Positions 53,037-63,502 of a DNA stretch of 64,000 bases are shown here, piece after piece (the stretch's first letter is position 1; each line of letters opens with the position of its first letter). Position numbers and translations under genes: made by a program. The stretch is taken from positions 399,237,440 through 399,301,439 of the forward strand of contig CM066039.1 of assembly GCA_033557465.1 (NCBI GenBank), given 5' to 3'. The notes below the pieces were generated by a model. The model was not told the origin of the DNA. It saw only the letters and a list, made by a program, of their open reading frames with translations, and made no database searches. Origin of the DNA: Ichthyophis bannanicus (Eukaryota > Chordata > Amphibia > Gymnophiona > Ichthyophiidae).

Positions 53037-55247
53037 ATGCATCTTTACTTTTGCTTTGCCCTGGTTGCCTTCTTTGGAGGTTTTGAACTGACTTATGCTT
53101 TACCTCCATGCACTGCTTGCATTACTTCTACTCGAACTGGACTGAAAGTAACTCAGACTTTGATTTACCATTCGTACTATACCTCCAAGGGAAAAGTGAC
53201 TCGGTGTATTTATAACACCACTGAACTAAATGTTTGCACTTATGGCAAAATTAGAGCATGCTATAATCCGCATCAGAATCCATCCTATTACACCTTGGAA
53301 ATACGATGGAAGGATGCAGATGGACCTATAATAGCTGCTACACCACCACTTAAGGACATTACTAAACCTGCTGTTTTGAATTTTGATGCATGTAATGTCA
53401 TTAACCGAGATAGTTATTCCACCTGTGGTACTTGGGAGAAAGCATATCGAAATGACCATAAGTACATGTGTCCAGAGGGTGCCACAGGATGGAGGAAGTG
53501 TACAGGTAAAAAGGAACCAGGCTATAGTACTGCCCCAGCAGCAGACTACTATTGCCCGGATTGGGAATGTGTTTTTTATGCTACCTGGAATAATGGTATA
53601 GTTGACGAGAAGATAGATAAACGAATGGCCACTTTAACCAAGCCAACAACAAATGATAAATGTCAGAAAGATGCTTGTAACCCTTTACACTTGCGCATAC
53701 ACATTCCCTATGCATGGAAACAAGGATACAAGTTTGGTTTACGTTTTCCAAGTTTTTCTTCCTGTTCCATGTAAAAACAGATATATGTATCTTATCTGAT
53801 GTTTTGTAGTTCTATGTAAACCGCGCTGATAATAAATAGTGCGGTATATAAAAATGTTAAATAAATAAATAAAATAGCTGGAGAGGCAATAGATCCAGGA
53901 ACCATTGTGTATATCAGATTGAATACCCAAGCCCACAAGTCATCTAAATATCATATTCACAATACCTTCTATGAGGCCATGCATGTAAATAAGTTTGAGA
54001 TCCCTCATCCTTCTCAGAATTTATTTTTAGAATTAGCTGGAGCAGTAGTATCTAGTCTTAAAATCTCAAATTGCTATTTCTGTGGCGGAACCCAAATGGG
54101 AGACCAGTGGCCATGGGAAGCCCAAGAATTGAATTATTCTTTGATATATAATCAGACTGAATTACACAAGACTACTAGTGAATGGGTGTTAGCGCACTCA
54201 ATCGTTGGACGTCTTTGCTATGCCAGAACTGGACCCCAGTTCACCCAAAAGGTAGGACAGCTGGTCTGTCTTAGCCAGAAGTACTATAATGCCACAACCA
54301 AAAAGACGTCATGGTGGTCAGGACTTAAACACCCTGAACCTCCTAACCCATTAGCCAGATTTCCTGAACTTGCTGGTTTATGGACTAACCTTGCCAAAGT
54401 CCATGCCTGGCAAGCCCCACCTGGCCTATATTGGATCTGTGGAAACCGAGCGTATGCACAACTCCCGCCACAATGGGGAGGAGCATGTGTCTTAGGAATC
54501 ATCAGACCTTCTTTCTTTCTTTTAAACACTGAACATGGAGAACAATTAGGATACCCTGTATACACTACCCACCGACACAAAAGAGCACTAAGACAGAAAA
54601 GAGAAGCCTTACAGATAGGCAAGTGGGAGAAGTGGCAGGGTGATGATTGGCCACCAGAAAGAATTATTGAGTATTATGGGCCTGCCACTTGGAATGATGA
54701 TGGTATGTGGGGCTACCAAACCCCAGTCTATATGATTAATCGTATTATCCGCTTACAAGCAGTAGTTGAGATAATAACCAATGAAACTAGTCATGCTCTT
54801 ACGCTTCTAGCTAGACAAAGTACTCAGATGCGCACTGCTATATATCAGAACCGCTTAGCACTTGATTATTTGTTAGCAGCTGAAGGAGGAGTATGTGGTA
54901 AACTGAATTTAACTAATTGCTGTTTAAAAATAGATGATAAGGGTCAAGTAGTTGAAGAAATTGCTAAAGATATGCAAAGACATGCTTATGTGCCAGTGCA
55001 GACTTGGCACTCATTGAAATTCCCTAACTGGTTTGCTAACCTCTTTTCATGGGTGGGAGGATTTAAGACGTTCATTGTCTTAGTACTAATCCTTGTTGTT
55101 GTTATTTTCCTATTACCATGTTTAATCCCATGTTGTATGCGTTCTCTTCATAATGTTATTGATAGTACAGTAGAGCGGAAGACCGCCACTAAAATAATGG
55201 CTTTATATAAAGCCAGTCCTAGTCGAAATCCTTCGATCATGATGTGA
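53037..55247 (+). pseudogene. env: ERV Env (SU-TM), interrupted by a retroposon tail
   Basis: Begins with a signal peptide (about 21 residues ending ELTYA, then LPPCTAC). The Cys-rich SU part is interrupted at about 53,757-53,873; the same frame resumes and runs to TGA at 55,247. SU carries C-Y-F-C (54,072-54,083), the C-x-x-C type motif. Two basic cleavage-type clusters, RHKR (54,573) and RQKR (54,591), precede TM. TM has a heptad region, a C-x7-C-C motif (54,894-54,923), a membrane anchor (about 55,071-55,140) and a ~35-residue tail. No hydrophobic fusion peptide directly follows the basic sites. The role would be receptor binding and fusion. The inserted stops and missing processing make it defective. 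Confidence 0.85.
53757..53873 (+). mobile_element. L2/SINE tail insertion inside env
   Basis: About 117 bp ending GTAAACCGCGCTGATAATAA...GTGCGGTATATAAAA and an AAATAAATAAATAAAA run, the tail shared by L2 and the SINE. It brings an in-frame TAA (53,772-53,774). Its length keeps the downstream env frame in register. Confidence 0.75.
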
Positions 55248-55304
55248 TTCTTCTAAAGGTGATTTAATTCTCACACCTTATTAAGTAATAGGGTGAGATT
55301 AATC

Positions 55305-55315
55305 AAAGGGGGAAA
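55305..55315 (+). promoter_or_regulatory. Polypurine tract of the ERV
   Basis: AAAGGGGGAAA directly abuts the TGTGGCAGG start of the 3' LTR, the expected plus-strand primer. Confidence 0.9.
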
Positions 55316-55958
55316 TGTGGCAGGTGCAGGCCTGTGATCCACGGTGTCTGACATAAGCAGGCAGGCCTAGCTGGCTTGACCTGTAAATGAAGCCTGTGGA
55401 GAGGCTCATAGGAATTGCACATCCCCCAACATGCTGCTATTGTAGGATAGAACTCTGCAAGAGTACTAAACTAACTTAGATAAGCAAAACTGAGAGATGG
55501 AAAAATACAGAAAAATATGTTTAAAAGTTACTGATAAGAAAGTACATCTGCAAGGAATATAATTGGGATTGCTGACAGATGAGTTGCAGAGCCCTGCTCC
55601 CCTGCATGCACAAATTGGCTCTATGGCCTTGAGAGTATGAAAGTAACAAGTTGATGAACTGGCCATTGTAATTGGGACTAGAAGGGGGGTATGCAGGTGC
55701 CGAGCCCACTGAAGGAGCATAATTGGATAATCTTATCAGTACCGGGACCAATGGAAGGGGTACGGGAGGTACGGGACCAATGAAATGTTTTTCTATACCT
55801 AGAATGGAACAGAAGTCTATAAAAGTTGTTGTAATGCTAGAAAACTTTGCTCAGCCATTTTGAATTTGATTCTGCTTGAGACTTGTGCACAAGTAAATGA
55901 TTTGGACCTTCTGAACAGACTCCTGGTATTATTGGTTTGTCTGCGCTTTGCTGCTACA
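55316..55958 (+). repeat. ERV 3' LTR
   Basis: 643 bp. Differs from the 5' LTR by about five substitutions (including G in AGTAAA at 55,892-55,897, where the 5' LTR has AATAAA, and TACA for TTCA at the terminus) and lacks the 11-bp segment. TATAAAA at 55,818-55,824. The altered polyadenylation signal lies where the provirus would need it. Confidence 0.95.
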
Positions 55959-56309
55959 CCTTCACCCTCATCCCATGTCCCCTCGTAGCAGAACTTGCCT
56001 TCAATTGAAAGAGGCTCTCTCCCTGAACATTTATGCCACGGAGGTATTTAAACATCTCAATCATATCACCTCTATCCCGCCTTTCCTCTAAGGTGTACAT
56101 ATTAAGATCCTTAAGTCTGTCCTCATATGCTTTATAATGAAGCCCATTAATCATTTAGTAGCAACCCTCTGCACCAACTCCATCCTGTTCACATCCTTTT
56201 GAAGGTGTGGTCTCCAGAATTGCACACCATACTCCAAATGAGGTCGCACCAAAGACTTATACAGAGGCATTATCACCTCCTTTTTTCTGCTAGCCATTCC
56301 TCTCCGTAT

Positions 56310-56609
56310 TTAATTAATTAATTTATTTATTTACATTCTTTTACATACCGTGCTATTCTGCATCAGTGCGGTATACATTGAACAAACTGAAATTACATTG
56401 AACAGGGCATTATAACTTGGAGATAACTATTTTACAGGGAACATGGGCTATGACGGGTTAAGTGGCTTGCCCAAGACCACAAGGAGCACCTGTGGGACTA
56501 GAAACCCCAGTCCTTCCGGCCCAAGGTTGCTGTCCTCTAGTGGGATTTGAACCCCCGACCTTCCGGCCTTAAGTACCTTGCCCCAACCACTAGTCCACTC
56601 CTCCACTCC
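56310..56609 (-). mobile_element. CORE-type SINE in CR1-A
   Basis: Minus-strand full-length copy. The target sequence TCCGTAT is repeated at both ends (CCTCTCCGTAT before; CACTCCGTATGCACCC after). The host CR1-A reads through when it is removed. Confidence 0.9.
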
Positions 56610-58532
56610 GTATGCACCCAAGCATCCTTCTAGCTTTTGCCGTCACCTTTTCTACCTGTTTAGCTACTTTAAGATCATCAGACACAACCACGCCTAGGTC
56701 CCACTCTTCTTTAGTGGACAAAAGTACTTCACCTCCTATACTGTATTGCTCCCAAATGCATGACCTTACATTTTTTAACATTAAATCCCAGCTGCCAAAT
56801 TCTAGACCATTCTTCAAGCTTAGCTAGATCCCTCCTCATGTTATCTACACCTTCCTGGGTGTCTACTCTATTGCAGATTTTGGTATCATCTGAAAAGAAG
56901 CAAACCTTACCCGACAGCCCTTCCGCTATATCACTAACAAAGATGTTAAAAAGAATCGGACCAAGGACAGATCCCTGGGGCACACCACTAGTAACATCCT
57001 TCTCCTCAGAGTGAGCTCCATTTACTTGTACTCTTTGTCGCCTCCCACCCAACCAATTTCTAACCCAAGCAGTAACTTTAGGGTCCATTCCTAAGGTGCT
57101 CAGTTTGTTTATAAGTCGCCTGTGAGGAACAGTGTCAAAGGCTTTACTGAAATCTAAATACACCACATCTAGGGCTCTCCCTCGGTCCAACTCCCTGGTC
57201 ACCGAGTCAAAGAAATCAATCAGATTTGTCTGACAAGACCTGCCTCTGGTGAATCCATGCTGCCTCGGATCCTGTAATCCGCTGGACTCCAGAAACCTCA
57301 CTATTTTCTCTTTCAACAGCGTTTCCAATAATTTACTCACCACCAAAATTAAACTAATCGGCCTATAGTTTTCAACCACATCCTTACTTCCGCTTTTGTG
57401 TAAAGACACCACATGAGCCTCTCTCCAGTCCTTTGGCACCACTCCCGACTCCAACGAGGCATTGAAAACGTCAGTCAGTGGAGTTGCTAGAACGTCCCCA
57501 AGTTCCCTCAGTATTCTAAGGTGTATCCCATCCGGTCCCATCGCTTTGTCTACTTTAAGTTGAGCTAGTTTCTCACGAATACAGTCTTCTGAAAATTGTT
57601 CAAGATGTCCCTCGCTTCTGTTCTTATTTGTGGGTGTTTTCTGAGGTCCTGCTCCTGGTTCTTCATCTGTGAACACAGAACAAAAATATTTGTTAAGCAA
57701 TTCCGCTTTATCCTTATCAGCTTCTACATATTCCCCCCCTGCACCCTTGAGTTTGACAATACCACTTTTGCCCTTCCTCTTCTCACTAATATATCTGAAA
57801 AATGTCTTATCCCCCCCATTTTATTGCATTGGCTATTTCCTCCTCCTTTTGAATCTTTGCCTTCTTGACTACTTTGTTAGCTTCTCTAAGTTTTTCCAAA
57901 TACAGATGCCTGTCTTCCTCTCTCTGTGATCTCTTGTATTTCATGAAGGCCTCCCTCTTTTTCTTCACTTTTTCAGCTACTTCCTTCGAAAACCATAGTG
58001 GTCTCCTGTTCCTTTTGCCTTTATTTACCATTTTAACAAAAAGGTTGGTTGCCCTTAAAATACCCCCTTTCAGTTTTGCCCACTGTTTTTCTACATCCCC
58101 CAGCTGTTCCCATCCCACTAACGACTCCCTGAGGTATTGGCCCATCTTCGCAAAGTTAGTCTTCCTAGAGTCTAAGATCCTCACCTTGGAATGGATTCTA
58201 ACAGCCCTAGTCCTAATACTGAACCACACCATCTGGTGATCACTGGATGCAAAATGATCTCCCACTACAACATCAGAAACACTTTCACCATTGGTAAGCA
58301 CCATGTCCAGTATGGCCCCTTCACGTGTGGGGTCTGTTACCAATTGCCTGAATAGTTCTCCCTGTAGAGAATCCAGGATCTCCTTACTTCTAGATGATAC
58401 TGCAGCAGGAATGTGCCAATCAACATCTGGCATATTGAAATCTCCTATCAGTAGCACTTCCCCTTTCCTAGCAATGCTGCGTATGTCTTCAATTAACTCT
58501 CTGTCCACCTCTTCCTCTTGTGAGGGAGGTGA

Positions 58533-58819
58533 AAGGAGGTGATAAGGAGCAGGACACTGTTGTGGCTAGTATTATTCAACACTGAGGATCTATATTAGAG
58601 ATTGGCACAACAGTGTTTAAGGTTTTTTTTAAACTAACTATTGAACTGAATTACTGTGGAATTTATAAGATTAGGAGGGTGCCCCACCTGCCAGCCTTAT
58701 ACAGAGAGCAGTTTCCAGTGCACCTGGTCCAGCAAGTGCCTCCTGGTGGTGATAATATTCAGTCTACAGATTGTTCAAAAACAAATTGCAACCTTTCAGA
58801 GAAAGTTTTCTAAAAGGTT
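58533..58819. other. Unassigned interval
   Basis: About 290 bp between the CR1-A endonuclease and an L2 fragment. No coding or repeat motif recognised. Confidence 0.4.
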
Positions 58820-59670
58820 TTGTACTCTGTCCTTCCCCACCTTGGCCAACACTGTCGAGCTATATGCCTACCAAAGAATACGACCAACCCCTTACAACTT
58901 GCTATGAATTCTGCTGCAAGAATCCTTCATGGAGCTTCCAGAAGATCCCACATCACCCCAATACTAAAACAGTTGCACTGGCTACCCATACAGGCCAGGA
59001 TCTCCTACAAGGTTCTAACAATGACCCATAAAGCCATCAAGAAATTCCCGGCTACTGCTATCACCGACCTAGTATCCATCACACCTCCTAACCGGCTAAG
59101 GAGATCGAACGCTGCAAACACCCTCATTCTACCTAAGGCAAGTACTAAGTGCTCTCAAGCTACCAGATCTAGAGCCTTTGCCTTTTTTGCACCATCTTGC
59201 TGGAACGCACTCCCGGCGCCTATCAGAACCATCAGCGATCTCTCCCAATTCAAGAAGGAACTGAAGCATCACCTTTTTCTCCTGTACTACAATGCCGCAG
59301 CCCCCCTCCACAGTCACCTACTTCCACACCTCATGGTAGCTCCTCAAGCCCATACATCATACACTCCTAGTCTGAATACCTGCAACCACACCTTAACCGC
59401 CTCCATACTTAACTTACTCTGAGAAGCTCGTGCTGTGCACGTAACCATGTATATAGTTACATTAACTGGACTGTATATAGTTATTGTTCTCCCTGTTCTC
59501 CCTGTTTAAGAAACTTGTTCATTGTACATCCGAGTTATTTTTACCTGTTTATTGTAAGCACAAATCACTAAACTGAGATGTGTAGATTCAATGTTTTATT
59601 GTAAACCGCACTGATCTTAAATAGCGCGGTATAAAAGAAAATGTAATAAAATAAAAAAAAAATAAAATAA
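58820..59670 (+). mobile_element. L2-like LINE 3' end with RT C-terminus
   Basis: The frame 58,820-59,422 (200 codons) encodes the RT C-terminal region: LAMNSAARILHGASRRSHIT, LKQLHWLPIQARISYKVLTM, RAFAFFAPSCWNALPAPIRT, FKKELKHHLFLLYYN. The 3' UTR follows with GTAAACCGCACTGATCTTAA...GCGCGGTATAAAAG and an A-rich end. The ORF is open to its natural stop, but the palm with the Y-ADD box is missing. Confidence 0.8.
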
Positions 59671-60067
59671 ATATGCGCTATTGCAGTGCATTCCTCCAGT
59701 GGCAAAAGCTCGGCAACTCAGTTCCCACCCAAGCTGACAGAATAGTCTTCATTGCCAGCAGCCACACTAATCTAAGCAATCTTCTCCATCCCCACCCCAT
59801 CCAGGAGCAGGACCTCAGAAAACATCATATCCAACATAATATAAAACAAAGCTACTTGAGGTGTCAAATGCCATTGACAGTGCAGCACCTTTTCGACATA
59901 AGCCTGCGCGTCCTACCAATACTACTGAATTTGAGGGCAGTGCCAAAATATAGCTTCTGTTTATTTTATTTCATGCCATGGGGAGGAGTCTGCTGCCAGA
60001 ATCTATACTGTACATGACTTCTAGTTCTTATATCTTGTATGTGATCAGCATTTCGGTACACGTAGGT
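59671..60067. other. Unassigned interval
   Basis: About 400 bp with no family motif. A 114-codon frame (59,673-60,017) has no recognisable domain. A 45-bp scrap of CR1-A RT (VVYLDFSK codons, 60,068-60,113) borders the next DIRS end. Confidence 0.45.
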
Positions 60068-60113
60068 CACTGAGGGAGAGCCCTGGATGTGGTGTATTTA
60101 GATTTCAGTAAAG

Positions 60114-61923
60114 AGTAGTTGCTCACCTGCAACAGGTGTTCTCCAGAAGCAGCAGGAATCAGTCCTCACATATGGGTGACGTCGGCGCCGATAGAGCCCC
60201 CATGCAGAGCATTTCCCCAGCTTTTAAAGAAAGCCTTTGGGAATGAAGCGCACCTGTGCGGTCCCCTTCCCGCCCAAGGGTGCCATCTTGCTCAGTCAGA
60301 TGACATAGCTAAAAGACAGCAAAACACAAAATAAAGTATATAACTGCAGCTACTGGGGAGGAGGGAGGGTCATGAGGACTGATTCCTGCTGCTCCTGGAG
60401 AACACCTGTTACAGGTGAGTAATTACTCTTTTTCCAGGACCAAGCAGGAAGTCAGTCCTCACATATGGGACCCCCCCAGCTCTAGGCTACCGGGAACCAA
60501 AAGCTGAAAAAATGTCTCCCTCTGCAGAGCCTCAGCATCCGTGATAAGAATATCCTCTGAGAACGCCCCCGTACGGTAGCCCAACACAAGGGCCAGAGGG
60601 TAGGAGTTGCCTAAACCTCAAAGAGATTACGGAGTACCGCCTGTCCAAAAGCTCTATCCCTTCGGGACTCTCTCTCGAGGCAGTAGTGGGCTGCAAAAGT
60701 CTGGCTTGAAGACCAAGTAGCGGCCCGGCAGATGTCTGCCAATGGAACAGAGCGGAGATGAGCTACTGACGCGGCTTTCACCCTGACACGGTGGTCCGTG
60801 ACTTGACCCTGCAAGGAGAGGCCGGCTGCCCTGTACGCCCAGGCGATACAATCTGCTACCCAAGTGGACAACGTACGCTTGGAGACAGGTAACCCCAATT
60901 TATTAGGGTCAAAGGATGCGAAGAGCTGAGTAGCCCTTCGATGCCCCTTCATACGTTCTATGTAAAAGGACAACACCCTCTTACAGTCCAGAGTATGCAA
61001 GACTGTCTCAGCCCAGCTGGTATGCGGCCTGGGAAAGAATGTCGGAAGAACCACCTCCTGATTGAGGTGGAAAGAGGAGACAACTTTTGGAAGGAACTTC
61101 GGATGAGTCCAAAGGACCACCCTGTTCCTGTAGAACCTTGTGTACGGTCTATCAGAAACCAGAGCTTGTAGTTCACTCACATGTCTGGCCGAGGTAAGAG
61201 CTACCAGAAAGAGCGCCTTCCAAGAAAGGAAGTGTAAATGGCAAGTAGCCATCGGCTCAAACGGTGGGCGAGTAAGTTGTTGCAAGACCACATTTAAGTC
61301 CCACTCAGTGGCAGGGGGACGAATCGGAGCTTGAGCAAAAGCAGGCCTCTGAGGAAGCGGGACACCAAGGGGTGAGCCGACAGTGCCTGTCCCTCCACCG
61401 GTGAGTGGTGTGCCGAAAGAGCACTGAGGTGGATCCGAACAGAGTTGGACTTAAGGTCTAGGTCTGACAGGTGAAGCAGGTATTGGAGCACTACTGGCAC
61501 CAGGCAGGAGAAAGGATCTTCATTGTGCTGAGCACACCACACTGAGAACCTGCGTCACTTGAGTGCATAGGACTTTCTGGTGGATTGCCTCCTCAAGGCC
61601 AAGACCACCTCTTCAACTTCCCTAGGGAGAAGTAAGGGAGCTAGCACTATCCTTTCAGCAGCCAGGCCATCAGATTGAGGGATCTGAGATTGAGGTGTAG
61701 ATGGGAGCTCTGATCCTGAGACAGGAGATCGGGTTGCCACCTCAGAGGGCATGGAGTTTCCATTGCCAACTACAGAAGAAGTGGAAACCACGGTTGCCTC
61801 AGCCATCTGGGGGCCACCAGAATCACCGAGGCCTTGTCCCGTAGAATCCTGAACAGAGTTCGGGCCACCAGGGGCGTGGGAGGAAACGCATACAGTAGGC
61901 CCATAGACCAAGAGATCAGAAAG
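60114..61923 (-). mobile_element. DIRS retrotransposon 3' part, interrupted by a second DIRS
   Basis: Minus-strand DIRS with terminal repeat (GTTGCTCACCTGCAACAGGT ... CACATATGGGTGAC), ICR at 60,376-60,470 and tyrosine recombinase to about 61,923, where a second DIRS terminus begins. Closely related to the 32.5-kb copy (same AAAGAAAGCCTTTGGGA motif). Confidence 0.85.
60611..61923 (-). pseudogene. DIRS tyrosine recombinase
   Basis: 61,923-61,555 (RT-YR linker, then LPREVEEVVLALRRQSTRKSYALK), 61,542-61,294 (LVPVVLQYLLHLSDLDLKSNSVRIHLSAL) and 61,291-60,611 (226 codons: CHLHFLSWKALFLVALTSAR, SELQALV, then the catalytic block HRVR and QTFAAHYCLERESRR, ending FGQAVLRNLFEV). H-x-x-R, His and Tyr positions are all kept in the last piece, so the active site survives, but two short frame breaks separate the pieces. 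Confidence 0.8.
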
Positions 61924-63502
61924 CACAGTTACTTACCTGTAACAGGTGATCTCTGGGAACAGCAGGAATAAGTCTTCACATATGGGTACGTCGGTACCGA
62001 CGGAGCTTGCGCGGGAATGCTCCCCAGCGTCCAATCAGAAAGCCTTTGGGAGCATCCCACAGCGCCTGCGTGCTGCCTTCCCGCCTTTCCCAACTGTCTC
62101 TCCTCAGTTGAGTTTTAGAACTGAGACAAAGAGAGAGAGAGAGGGAAAGGAAAGAGAGAGAGAGAGAGAGACAACTTCTAGGGGAGGTGGGTGGGTTGTG
62201 AAGACTTATTCCTGCTGTTCCCAGAGTTCACCTGTTATAGGTAAGTAACTGTGCTATCTCCAGGAACAAGCAGGAATGAATCTTCACATATGGGGACTCC
62301 CTAGCTTTAGATGCCAGGGAGAGATCCCATAAGTTGTGTGTCCCTGGGACAGGGCTGCACTTCCCCACATGGATCTCTGGCATCCCATGAGGGATGGTGG
62401 GTAGGAGTTGATTAAGTATGGAACAGGTGTTTAAGAACAGCCTGACCAAACAAGGCATCCCGGCGGGAGTCCTTGTCCAAGCAGTAATGGGCTGTGAAGG
62501 TATGAACCGAGGCCCAAGTGGCTGCTCGACAGATGTCGTCAATAGACACAGAGTTCAGATGAGCCATTGAGGGTGCCATGGCTCTCACATTGTGAGCTGT
62601 GACATGGCCCTCCAGAGAAAGGTTCTTGCTCTGATAGGCGAAAGAAATACACTGGGCAATCCAGTTAGATAGTGTTCTCTTGGAGACTGGTAGTCCCAAA
62701 TGAGAAGGATCAAAGGCAACAAAGAGTTGGGAAGACTTTCTATGTTGCTGTGTCCTTTGTAAGTAAAAAGTCAGAGCTCTTTTACAGTCCGGGGTATGAA
62801 GATTCCTCTCTGCACTTGATGCACGAGGTCCTGGAAAAAAGACAGGTAGGTAGACCTCCTGGTAGTGAGAAAAGGTGAGACCACCTTAGGCATAAAGTGT
62901 GGATTAGTCCTAAGGACCACCTTGTCATGATGGAACCTTGTATAAGGTGGATTAGCTACGAGTGCTTGCAATTCACTAATACGACGTGCTGATGTGATTG
63001 CAATGAGAAAGATAACCTTCCAAGAAAGGTATTTCAAGGAGGTGGTAGCTAAAGGTTCAAAAGGCGGCTTCATAAGCTGACCAAGAACCAAGTTTAAGTC
63101 CCATGCCACCGAGGGTGGTCTAATGGGAGGCTTTTTTAAAAAGAGGCCTCTCATGAATCTGGCTACAAGAGGATGAGAGGAAATAGGTTGTCCATTTAGA
63201 GGCTTAAGGGAAGCTGCAATAGCACTCAAATGGACCCTTACTGAATTTGTCTTAAGGCCTGCATTAGACAGATGGAGGAGATACTCCAGCAAAGATTCCA
63301 GAGGTATGGCACGGGGGTTAAGACCCTTCCCAGAAAACCAGATAGTAAACCTCTTCCACTTGAAAGCATAAGAACGTCTAGTGGAAGGTTTCCTGGAAGC
63401 ATAAAGAACATCTTTCACTTGTTGAGAAATATGAAGATCCTGGAGATCTAGGCCTTCAGCAACCAAGCCCTGAGATGCAGAGACTGGGGATTGGGATGCC
63501 AC
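61924..63502 (-). mobile_element. Second DIRS 3' part, inserted in the first
   Basis: Terminal repeat CACAGTTACTTACCTGTAAC ... CACATATGGGTACG at left and ICR at 62,201-62,294 (GACTTATTCCTGCTGTTCCC ... AGGTAAGTAACTG, then CTCCAGGAACAAGCAGGAAT). The recombinase follows to 63,502, where L1-like sequence starts. A (GA)n run lies at 62,130-62,170. Sequence is a related but distinct subfamily. Confidence 0.85.
62412..63502 (-). pseudogene. DIRS tyrosine recombinase (second copy)
   Basis: 63,502-62,771 (243 codons: ISQQVKDVLYASRKPSTRRSYAFKW-type N-domain, LESLLEYLLHLSNAGLKTNS, LKYLSWKVIFLIAITSARRI, SELQALVANPPYTRF) and 62,699-62,412 (VSKRTLSNWIAQCISFAY, HNVR as H-x-x-R, ICRAATWASVHTFTAHYCLD with His and Tyr, FGQAVLKHLFHT). 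Only one frame change near 62,770-62,700 separates the halves, making this the best preserved DIRS recombinase in the window. Confidence 0.85.

Larger units (their letters stand above)
45780..55958 (+). mobile_element. Endogenous retrovirus, class I (gamma-like), complete LTR-gag-pol-env-LTR
   Basis: Complete provirus of 10.2 kb with paired LTRs and a 4-bp target duplication CCTT (45,776-45,779; 55,959-55,962), the size made by gammaretroviral integrases. Gamma-type traits: gag and pol in one frame separated by UAG, a single zinc knuckle in NC, and Env with a C-x-x-C in SU and a C-x7-C-C in TM. gag is open, pol has two extra in-frame TAA codons, and env has a small insertion with stops. LTR similarity (about five substitutions and one indel) indicates recent insertion. 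Confidence 0.95.
45533..58532 (-). mobile_element. CR1-A copy hosting the endogenous retrovirus and a SINE
   Basis: The 3' end (45,533-45,779) is interrupted by the ERV at CTATCTCCCTT and resumes at 55,959 with CCTTCACCCTCATCCC. A SINE sits at 56,310-56,609, and the copy runs to the endonuclease near 58,532. The RT piece 57,700-56,729 is open for 323 codons ([49 protein letters not shown], then FFSDDTK in place of F-ADDTK). The endonuclease/linker piece is 58,508-57,807 (LIGDFNMPDVDWHIP, TNGESVSDVVVGDHF). Confidence 0.9.

Noticed and set aside
59673..60017. 114-codon plus-strand frame
   Set aside because: No start context, domain or repeat; it could be chance. Left as unassigned DNA.
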